From Pseudobdellovibrio sp. (lineage in GTDB: Bacteria; Bdellovibrionota; Bdellovibrionia; Bdellovibrionales; Bdellovibrionaceae), in NCBI GenBank assembly GCA_025449725.1, contig JANWIU010000028.1, positions 1-7,698 of the forward strand: DNA of 7,698 nt, read 5' to 3'. The translations under genes and the position numbers were made by a program. The notes beneath the pieces were generated by a model. It searched no databases. It had not been told where the DNA came from and saw nothing but the letters and a program-made list of their open reading frames with translations. How positions within the stretch are numbered: position 1 is the stretch's first letter; the number at the start of each line of letters is the position of its first letter. Positions 1 through 4,726 of the stretch are shown piece after piece.

Positions 1-17
1 CCTGCAAACGGAATTAG
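1..17 (+). CDS. possible 3' end of an upstream gene (uncertain)
   Basis: All three forward frames are open at the window edge, so the reading frame cannot be fixed from here. One frame stops with TAG at 15-17, immediately before a terminator hairpin at 19. A second stops at 46-48 inside the T-run, and a third at 89-91 beyond the hairpin. The first fits best with a gene ending just before its terminator. Too few residues are visible to suggest a product. Confidence 0.25.
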
Positions 18-18
18 T

Positions 19-46
19 ACTTGTCAAAATACTCGACAAGTTTTTT
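19..46 (+). terminator. rho-independent terminator of the upstream gene
   Basis: ACTTGTC (19-25) pairs perfectly with GACAAGT (35-41) around a 9-nt loop, and the stem runs into six T's (41-46). This is the usual intrinsic terminator layout on the + strand. It separates whatever lies to the left from the gene at 181. Confidence 0.6.
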
Positions 47-61
47 AGGAAACATCAAATG

Positions 62-80
62 TGTATTCTTGGTGAATACA
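62..80. promoter_or_regulatory. perfect dyad, possible operator
   Basis: TGTATTC, a 5-nt spacer and GAATACA form a perfect 7-5-7 inverted repeat about 100 bp before the start codon at 181. No T-run follows, so it is not a second intrinsic terminator. Its size and spacing suit a dimeric regulator. It could also be a chance hairpin, and no regulator family is recognised. Confidence 0.3.
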
Positions 81-125
81 TGAGTACTTGAATCCTTAGT
101 AAAATCAGGAACTTTGGCGCAACAA

Positions 126-155
126 TTGTAATATCCCTTTGTAAAGGCAAATAAT
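126..155 (+). promoter_or_regulatory. candidate sigma70-type promoter for the 412-aa gene
   Basis: TTGTAA (126-131) and AATAAT (150-155) are separated by 18 bp and match the -35 and -10 consensus at 4/6 and 5/6 positions. The predicted start of transcription near 162 leaves a leader of about 19 nt containing the G-rich ribosome binding site. The spacer contains a small palindrome, CCTTT-GT-AAAGG (136-147), which could be an operator. Confidence 0.35.
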
Positions 156-171
156 CAAATTTGCAAAATCC

Positions 172-177
172 GGGGGG
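172..177 (+). promoter_or_regulatory. G-run ribosome binding site
   Basis: GGGGGG lies three bases before the ATG at 181. A G-run can pair with the CCUCC anti-Shine-Dalgarno sequence through one G-U wobble. Similar G5 sites precede the genes starting at 2859 and 7228, which supports this start. Confidence 0.6.
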
Positions 178-180
178 ATT

Positions 181-1419
181 ATGAAACTGAAATCATTTTT
201 TTCAACAAGAGGACTAATCATACAGACCGCGATTGTACGTACTCTGGTCTTTGGCCAGACCTGCGCACCTAGGAAATCACCTATGGAATTTCATATCTCT
301 GACCCATTAGCCTCACTGGACCGAATTGCTAAAAATGCTGAAGGCAGCCTCACACGACCGAGCGATGCTGTCACCATTACTACGGCAAGCGGCAAGAACT
401 CAGATCCTGGCGCAACCATTTCTCCGGTAGATCCAAATCTTGGTTACACTCCGCCACCGCCACCTCCGCCTTCACCAGAACCGGAACCAGATTGCGGCCC
501 TCTGCTTGGGCGCCTTCCAGGTAACTCTTCAAATCCAGAAATTATTTTGCCAAGTAATATCATCCCAAGCCATTTAAAGAACATGTACGTTAATGGTGTA
601 AACGTAGACCAGAATGAGCCCCTGCTTACACAAAGCGGAAACTTCTCCCACGATGTCGCGGGACCATTTCAATTTAACAGCACCGCAAATCCATCGGGAT
701 TCGGTAAACTCATGCGACCTGTAATTGCCCAAGGTACCGCTATTGTTATTCCCTTTAAAACAGCAGCTGCTTACAACGTTCAACAGTTCTTTCGAAACAT
801 CGATTTTTCTGACTATCCTGGAACTCAGGACGGCGTAGGTCTCGTTACTGTAAGCCGATGCCCTGGCGACTTCACATCCATGTTGCCAACGGCTGCCGAT
901 TTTACTCCTGAAGGCAACCTGAAGCTGCCAGCTCGTAGAAACGCATTCTTCTGCGCAGGTCCTCTGCTTCCTTTTGGCGGCGGCTTAATTATTGGAATGG
1001 GCTATGAAAATATCTGTAACTTACAACCGGGAAAGCGCTACTACATCAATATAACTCCGGGTTTTCAAAAGAATGGTCCCCCTGCGGGCTTGACCACTAT
1101 GGCACGGCTTCTTGCTTACGGTCCTTATGTCAATGCATCTAACAACAGTTGGGACATTCACACTTGGGGATTAAAACCGGATGCTCTTGGATTATTTGGC
1201 GGCCTAAATACAGCACAGCCCATCGTAAAAGTGATCAGCGGTATCGATAACAAGTATGATCTCATCAGATCGACAACACAAAATTGGTACAATGCGGCTC
1301 GCTACTGCCAACAACAAGCTTCGAATTTAGCCGTGTGCCAAAGACCTGGCAATCCAACTGCTTGCAGCAGAGCCTACGCGGCTTGTGCTAACAACTTCCC
1401 GATTACCTACCCGAACTAA
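181..1419 (+). CDS. putative exported poly-proline lipoprotein, unknown function
   Basis: This 412-aa protein is not recognised as a named family. It begins with a basic N-region (MKLKSFFSTR) and a hydrophobic stretch leading to VFGQTC, so Cys28 may be a lipidation site. The lipobox is non-canonical (Q at -2, T at -1) and Arg20 interrupts the hydrophobic core, so export is inferred rather than certain. Residues 30-90 are Ser/Thr/Asp-rich and probably disordered. A poly-Pro linker at 91-104 (seven prolines, then SPEPEPD) leads to Cys105. The remainder (105-412) looks like a compact, Gly- and aromatic-rich, mostly beta domain with C227, C258 and C279, and a C-terminal cluster C376, C386, C395 and C402. 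Eight cysteines besides Cys28 suggest disulfides outside the cytoplasm. The layout of lipobox-like Cys, low-complexity spacer, poly-Pro and Cys recurs in the gene at 4727. It is probably a cell-surface protein. It is monocistronic, with its own candidate promoter and a strong terminator. Confidence 0.85.
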   Translation: MKLKSFFSTRGLIIQTAIVRTLVFGQTCAPRKSPMEFHISDPLASLDRIAKNAEGSLTRPSDAVTITTASGKNSDPGATISPVDPNLGYTPPPPPPPSPEPEPDCGPLLGRLPGNSSNPEIILPSNIIPSHLKNMYVNGVNVDQNEPLLTQSGNFSHDVAGPFQFNSTANPSGFGKLMRPVIAQGTAIVIPFKTAAAYNVQQFFRNIDFSDYPGTQDGVGLVTVSRCPGDFTSMLPTAADFTPEGNLKLPARRNAFFCAGPLLPFGGGLIIGMGYENICNLQPGKRYYINITPGFQKNGPPAGLTTMARLLAYGPYVNASNNSWDIHTWGLKPDALGLFGGLNTAQPIVKVISGIDNKYDLIRSTTQNWYNAARYCQQQASNLAVCQRPGNPTACSRAYAACANNFPITYPN

Positions 1420-1440
1420 GTGTTAGCAGATTGAAAATAA

Positions 1441-1482
1441 AAAAGCGCGGGAACTAAACCGCGCTTTTACTTTTTTTTAAAC
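1441..1482. terminator. bidirectional rho-independent terminator
   Basis: AAAAGCGCGG (1441-1450) pairs perfectly with CCGCGCTTTT (1459-1468) around an 8-nt loop. On the + strand a T-rich tract follows to about 1478. On the - strand the complementary flank (about 1430-1446) is also T-rich. It therefore serves both the + gene ending at 1419 and the - gene ending at 1489. Confidence 0.9.
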
Positions 1483-1488
1483 TGTAAA

Positions 1489-2418
1489 TTATCGGTATTT
1501 CTTCTTCTTTGATTTTTTAAGAATTTCGCTGAGCTCACTACTGAAGTTTTCAGAGTACCATTTACTCAGTTTTAGTTTTTCATGGGCCAATTCATAATAA
1601 TGAGAAGATTGTTCCTGATCATGTAAAGCATTAAAACATTCAGCCAGTTCCAAATAGACGTGTCCGTTTAGAACGCCTTCTGTTGCCAGATCAGTCAAAA
1701 TTTCATTTTGAACAGCCATGGCTTCATTGATTTTTCCAATCGCTCTTAAAACGCGGGCCCGGCACCACTTCAAAGTTTGAAACAAAGTCGAATCGTCTTT
1801 ATCTGCGCAAACTAAAGCTTTGTCAAAATGGTCCAGGGCGGCCTGAAAATTTCGAACATCAAACTCTTGCCAGCCGATTCTCATCAACAGATGCGCTTTC
1901 CACTTTTTAGCGGCTGTTGTTGCCTGTGGGTTATCTGCAAGTTTTAAAGCGCCTGTTAACCACTCTCTGCCCTGTTTGCTGGGTAAAGTTATCGAAATCA
2001 TAAAGGCCGCGTCGGCTGCCAAGGCGTCGAGTGGCCCCACCAGGTTAGACATTTCCCAGGCCTTACTAAAGAAATCCAGCGCCCGTTGTGGGTACATCGA
2101 CCACCCGTAAAAGCGGCCCTCTTCCAAATAAATTCTGACTTGTGGCTTTAACATTTCTTCGGCAGGAAGATCTTTAAGTAAAGTGTCTGCATGATTTAAA
2201 AAGTTTCTAGCTTCCTTTAAATTATCTTGCAGCAGGTACACGCGTGCCATTTGTGTTAGGGCCTCAACTTGAGTAGCCGTGGCCTTCCCGTCACCTAATG
2301 GCAACAGGGCACTGATTCTCTCTTCTGTTTCAGGTAGATTTTGCAGATTCCAAAAACCATCCATATCAGGAAATGAAAGATGAATATCGCGCAAACTTTG
2401 AATTCGCATAGAGGCCAC
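1489..2418 (-). CDS. cytoplasmic tetratricopeptide (TPR) repeat protein
   Basis: This 309-aa protein has no signal peptide or membrane segment. It is almost wholly helical with degenerate TPR units. The clearest are at about residues 49-82 (ALTQMARVYLLQDNLKEARN), 91-124 (with GRFYGWSMYPQRALDFFSKA), 169-206 (with GWQEFDVRNFQAALDHFDKA), 207-240 (RARVLRAIGKINEAMAVQ) and 250-284 (YLELAECFNALHDQEQSSHY). The small/large residue pattern of TPR helix pairs is visible in each. TPR arrays act as protein-binding scaffolds; no catalytic domain is fused, so the partner is unknown. The C-terminus is strongly basic (KKSKKKKYR). The start is taken as GTG at 2418 because GGAGG (2431-2435) lies 12 nt upstream. 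The ATG at 2409 would be 21 nt from that site and is the alternative. The gene converges on the lipoprotein gene at 181-1419. Confidence 0.85.
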   Translation of the reverse strand: MASMRIQSLRDIHLSFPDMDGFWNLQNLPETEERISALLPLGDGKATATQVEALTQMARVYLLQDNLKEARNFLNHADTLLKDLPAEEMLKPQVRIYLEEGRFYGWSMYPQRALDFFSKAWEMSNLVGPLDALAADAAFMISITLPSKQGREWLTGALKLADNPQATTAAKKWKAHLLMRIGWQEFDVRNFQAALDHFDKALVCADKDDSTLFQTLKWCRARVLRAIGKINEAMAVQNEILTDLATEGVLNGHVYLELAECFNALHDQEQSSHYYELAHEKLKLSKWYSENFSSELSEILKKSKKKKYR

Positions 2419-2430
2419 TATACAGTTAAA

Positions 2431-2435
2431 CCTCC
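2431..2435 (-). promoter_or_regulatory. ribosome binding site deciding the TPR gene start
   Basis: On the - strand GGAGG stands 12 nt before the GTG at 2418 and 21 nt before the ATG at 2409. The spacing favours GTG, although 12 nt is already long. Confidence 0.5.
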
Positions 2436-2505
2436 GAATAACTAACTCTTTTTTTGGTATTTTGCCAAGTAAACGGAGAATGAATTAAGCCTGTGACTAT
2501 AGGGA

Positions 2506-2541
2506 ACGGGCCGGACCAGTTCTACCCTGTGTCCGACCCGT
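2506..2541 (-). terminator. long GC-rich hairpin, probable terminator of the 97-aa gene
   Basis: Read on the - strand, ACGGGTCGGAC pairs with GTCCGGCCCGT (11 bp with one G-U wobble). After a single bulged base, CAG pairs with CTG around a 7-nt loop, giving about 14 bp in all. It begins about 25 nt after the stop codon of the gene at 2566-2859. On the + strand the wobble becomes a C-A mismatch, so the - strand RNA is the better folder. The downstream U-tract is poor (UUCCCU). It may need another factor to terminate, protect the 3' end of the mRNA, or belong to a small RNA. Confidence 0.45.
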
Positions 2542-2565
2542 GGGTGGGAAAATGTTTATTAAACT

Positions 2566-2859
2566 CTACAGATTCGAAAACACTTCATAGGTGTTGTAAG
2601 TGATTTTGTGTACGTTTGTGCGAGGACAGCTGTTAACTGTTTCATGCTTCAGACCGTCGTAACCGATGCCCGCAGTCTTTCGCGGCAACACCAGCGCTCC
2701 TCCGAATTTGTCATAGATGGTTACGGTCGTTGCAGTTTGAGCGCAGTAACTCACATAGAACTGCACGGAACTGGTTTCTACCAAAACCCAGTTAAGCGCT
2801 GCCTGTGCCTGCATTGAAACAACCAAAACCCCCGCAGCCATTGTTAAAAATCTTTTCAT
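2566..2859 (-). CDS. small exported protein, unknown function
   Basis: This 97-aa protein has a clear signal peptide: MKRF, then a hydrophobic core (LTMAAGVLVVSM) and an AQA|A cleavage site after about residue 20. The mature part is about 77 residues, predicted mostly beta (ALNWVLVETSSVQFYVSY, TATTVTIYDKF), with exactly two cysteines (in SYCAQ and NSCPR) that could form one disulfide. No family is recognised. A longer reading with 16 extra N-terminal residues exists, but AAGGGGG (2864-2870) stands four bases before the ATG at 2859 and the signal peptide begins there, so the shorter start is chosen. The gene stands alone between the hairpin at 2506-2541 and a candidate promoter at 2909-2938. 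It is likely periplasmic or secreted. Confidence 0.75.
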   Translation of the reverse strand: MKRFLTMAAGVLVVSMQAQAALNWVLVETSSVQFYVSYCAQTATTVTIYDKFGGALVLPRKTAGIGYDGLKHETVNSCPRTNVHKITYNTYEVFSNL

Positions 2860-2862
2860 AAT

Positions 2863-2870
2863 GCCCCCTT
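2863..2870 (-). promoter_or_regulatory. G-run ribosome binding site of the 97-aa gene
   Basis: The - strand reads AAGGGGGCATTATG. The spacing fixes the start at 2859 and excludes the longer N-terminal extension. The GGGGGxATTATG arrangement is the same as at the gene starting at 181. Confidence 0.6.
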
Positions 2871-2908
2871 GTGTTAATAGGTACGGAGGCCGCAACCTAA
2901 CGGTCACA

Positions 2909-2938
2909 AAAATAATGCAGAATATCTTTATGAGACAA
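2909..2938 (-). promoter_or_regulatory. candidate promoter of the 97-aa gene
   Basis: On the - strand TTGTCT (2933-2938) and TATTTT (2909-2914) are 18 bp apart, each matching 4/6 consensus positions. The implied leader is about 43 nt. This is weak evidence. Confidence 0.25.
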
Positions 2939-3008
2939 AAAAACTTGGGTGGAGGCTCATTTCAAATATAGGAATGCCGTAATACTTCCTTTAATATTTA
3001 ATAGAGAC

Positions 3009-3767
3009 TTAGGCGACTCGCCTTTTAACTTTGCGGTAAGACGTCGTATTCGGATTTGAAAAGGCATCATTCATAAATTCAATCTGGCGTTCGACCATTT
3101 TATCAAAGACATATAGCAGATCATTATGAGCTTTAGATTTTACGTTGAATCCGGCGTATTCACCGACCAGTTCGATCGTGTAATGAATGGCTTCAATTGT
3201 TGAGTAACATTCTGCACGAGGCTGCTTTCGAACACGAAACCTTGAAGGCCCAGGTGGCGTAAAGCAAATTCGTTTAAGCTTCTTTAAATTTGGGCTTTGA
3301 TTCATCATTTTCTTTGCCGTAGCCCATGTTCCGTCAATGACAATGACAACCGTCTTTTTACCTTCTAAAAACAATGACTGTTTTACTTCAGAGCCCGCGT
3401 TGCTTTTAGAATTTGAATGAGCCCCTGCTTCACTAATATCAATGGCTTGGTTTCCCGGATATAAAACAACGCAGTTGTATTGTGGATTATGTAATATCTC
3501 ATTGAGCCGCCCATCCTCAGCAAAAGTTTGCCCCACTATAACTTCCGAATCCGCAAGACAAAGATGAGACATTCTGCCGGTTGCGATTCTACGTCTTCGT
3601 TCGATCGGATGCATAAGAATCACAAACTTAATATTGGGATCAAACCTGTTTACAAATTCACAGTAACAGCTAAAGCCAGGTTGTCTGCATTGGTCACAAA
3701 TACTTCGAAATTGATTTTGTTGAACATCCTGCTGCTGTTTTCTAAGAAGATACTCTTTTACATTCAC
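3009..3767 (-). CDS. tapT: DTW-domain tRNA-uridine aminocarboxypropyltransferase
   Basis: This 252-aa protein has the hallmarks of the DTW family (TapT in E. coli, DTWD1/2 in humans). That family transfers the 3-amino-3-carboxypropyl group of S-adenosylmethionine to uridine N3 in tRNA, giving acp3U. Visible in order are a zinc-type cluster C24-x2-C27-x6-C34-x-C36, the HPxE motif (H53-P54-I-E56) followed by a basic run, LYPG (102-105), the signature D145-G-T147-W148 inside VIVIDGTWATAKKM, and R170-K-Q-P173 followed by STIEAI (179-184). These are the family's conserved motifs. Residues 110-135 form a Ser/Asn-rich insertion just before the DTW strand. The substrate position in tRNA (U47 in E. 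coli) is inferred. The GTG at 3767 is the only practical start: an in-frame TAA lies at 3777-3779, and no Shine-Dalgarno site is seen. It is divergent from the 77-aa gene at 3877. No clear terminator follows. Confidence 0.9.
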   Translation of the reverse strand: MNVKEYLLRKQQQDVQQNQFRSICDQCRQPGFSCYCEFVNRFDPNIKFVILMHPIERRRRIATGRMSHLCLADSEVIVGQTFAEDGRLNEILHNPQYNCVVLYPGNQAIDISEAGAHSNSKSNAGSEVKQSLFLEGKKTVVIVIDGTWATAKKMMNQSPNLKKLKRICFTPPGPSRFRVRKQPRAECYSTIEAIHYTIELVGEYAGFNVKSKAHNDLLYVFDKMVERQIEFMNDAFSNPNTTSYRKVKRRVA

Positions 3768-3851
3768 GGAATCAGTTTAACCAATTGCCGCCGGCAGTGC
3801 TTCGAATTACAAAAAAACACCAACTGGACTAGCCTGAATCTGGACCGGCCA

Positions 3852-3873
3852 CGAAGTTATCAGTTAAACTTCG
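3852..3873. promoter_or_regulatory. dyad abutting the start of the 77-aa gene
   Basis: CGAAGTT (3852-3858) pairs perfectly with AACTTCG (3867-3873) around an 8-nt loop, ending three bases before the ATG at 3877. It occupies the place of a ribosome binding site. It could be an operator in the divergent region or an mRNA hairpin that limits initiation. No T-run follows. Confidence 0.4.
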
Positions 3874-3876
3874 AAT

Positions 3877-4110
3877 ATGCCAAAACCGAAACCCGAAAAT
3901 CTTGATCTCGAACAAAAACTGGAATTAGCCATTTTAGCTTTGAAATTTTATGCAGATAAAGAAAACTGGAAACCCAGCGACGCCTATCACACTTTCGCAA
4001 CGATCAGTGATGCCGACCTAAAGTATTATCCGGGTCAACAGACTTCAGATCTAAGCGGCGGCAAGATGGCATTTGAAACCTTGCAGAGAATTCAAATTAC
4101 AAAAGCTTAA
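3877..4110 (+). CDS. small hypothetical protein with phage-like YAD..NW motif
   Basis: This 77-aa soluble protein has no signal peptide. A charged N-terminus (MPKPKPENLDLEQ) is followed by a predicted helix, LELAILALKFYADKENWKPS, and near the C-terminus SGGKMAFETLQRI. The combination of an AL.FYAD..NW block with a later D.GG..A...L block is, from memory, common in small phage and prophage proteins of unknown function; no function is known to me. There is no Shine-Dalgarno site, and a dyad sits directly before the ATG. That leaves expression uncertain, though the protein sequence looks genuine rather than a shadow. The stop is 18 bp from the end of the convergent FliG-like gene. No phage structural or integrase genes lie nearby, so a domesticated remnant is only an inference. 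Confidence 0.6.
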   Translation: MPKPKPENLDLEQKLELAILALKFYADKENWKPSDAYHTFATISDADLKYYPGQQTSDLSGGKMAFETLQRIQITKA

Positions 4111-4120
4111 GGGCTGCCCT
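4110..4120. terminator. weak hairpin between convergent genes
   Basis: AGGG-CTG-CCCT is a 4-bp stem with a 3-nt loop in the short gap between the stops at 4110 and 4129. A T-rich stretch (4127-4138) follows on the + strand after a few bases, so it may terminate the 77-aa gene. The short stem makes this a weak call. Confidence 0.25.
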
Positions 4121-4128
4121 ACCTGATT

Positions 4129-4551
4129 TTACTTTTTTAACAGCTGAATTCGCTCTTGCTTCGCAAGACTTTGAATGTCTTTTAGAATTTCTTGCTGAGC
4201 CGCCTGAACTTTAGATACGGGCTGCGGCCCCATTAGCTTCAGTTCTGTCATCAATTCATTAAAGGCCCGTTGTGTTTGGCAAGACCGAATGAACATCATT
4301 AATTTGTCAGTGGCTCCGCGTAAGGCTACGTACCAGGTCTGTCTGGGAATTTCAAACCAGATCAATTTAAAATCCGCTTGCGCCATTCCGGAAATATCTT
4401 CGAATTCAAAAATGTTTTCCAGCAACTCTTTGGCCAGTGCCGGGTCTTTACTTACCAAATTCATGATCAACTTTTTTTGCTGATCCACCGGCAAACTTTT
4501 CATGGCGGCTATTGCCATTTTTAGATTTTTAAAGGTTTTTTCTGTGGCCAT
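4129..4551 (-). CDS. orphan FliG C-terminal-domain-like protein
   Basis: This 140-aa protein (156 aa if the GTG at 4599 is used) resembles the FliG C-terminal region. FliG forms the flagellar switch ring and meets the stator. Numbering from the GTG, residues 27-62 match the ARM-C-type helices (KDPALAKELLENIFEFEDI). IFEF (63-66) replaces the MFXF hinge. VALRGATDKL (91-100), QTQRAFNELMTEL (108-120), GPQPVSKVQAAQQEIL (124-139) and SLAKQERIQL (144-153) follow the FliG-C order. Against the E. coli torque residues as I recall them, K264 is R94, R281 is R111 and D289 is E119, but D288 is T118 and R297 is P127. The FliG N and middle domains are missing (FliG is about 330 aa). No flagellar genes lie nearby. 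It may be a switch-ring paralogue, a regulator or a divergent adaptor. The ATG start is preferred because homology begins there and a promoter lies just upstream. Confidence 0.75.
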   Translation of the reverse strand: MATEKTFKNLKMAIAAMKSLPVDQQKKLIMNLVSKDPALAKELLENIFEFEDISGMAQADFKLIWFEIPRQTWYVALRGATDKLMMFIRSCQTQRAFNELMTELKLMGPQPVSKVQAAQQEILKDIQSLAKQERIQLLKK

Positions 4552-4557
4552 TCTTAA

Positions 4558-4587
4558 ATTAAAGTTCAAAGGCGAAGCCAGTGTCAA
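4558..4587 (-). promoter_or_regulatory. promoter giving a possibly leaderless FliG-like mRNA
   Basis: On the - strand a perfect TTGACA (4582-4587) is followed after 18 bp by TTTAAT (4558-4563), a 5/6 match to the -10 box. Transcription would begin about seven bases on, at or next to the ATG at 4551. No Shine-Dalgarno site precedes that ATG or the upstream GTG at 4599. If used, this promoter excludes the GTG start, because the GTG lies upstream of it. Confidence 0.5.
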
Positions 4588-4726
4588 CGAACTTTGCACT
4601 CGTATGGTTTCTGCTTTACGTGTCAGTAATTAAATGTCTCAAAAAGGGTCTAATGTTTCGGCCGCGTTCTAAAATTAGTAAATTCGTAAATTTATCGCGG
4701 TCTCTAACTTGCTCTATCTTAAGTTT

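Noticed and set aside
574..783. 69-codon ORF on the - strand inside the first lipoprotein gene
   Set aside because: It lies wholly within the well-supported + strand gene and has no domain or ribosome binding site.
2608..2817. 69-codon ORF on the + strand opposite the 97-aa exported protein
   Set aside because: The - strand gene has a signal peptide and a good ribosome binding site; this ORF has neither.
2950..3000. possible AT-rich stem (AAATAT/ATATTT with AGGAA/TTCCT) downstream of the DTW gene
   Set aside because: The arms are short and interrupted by an internal bulge, and no clean U-tract follows.
3528..3905. 125-codon ORF on the + strand
   Set aside because: Most of it is antisense to the DTW-domain gene, and its 3' end overlaps the 77-aa gene in another frame. 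The composition looks like a shadow.
4289..4483. 64-codon ORF on the + strand
   Set aside because: Antisense to the FliG-like gene, which has clear homology.
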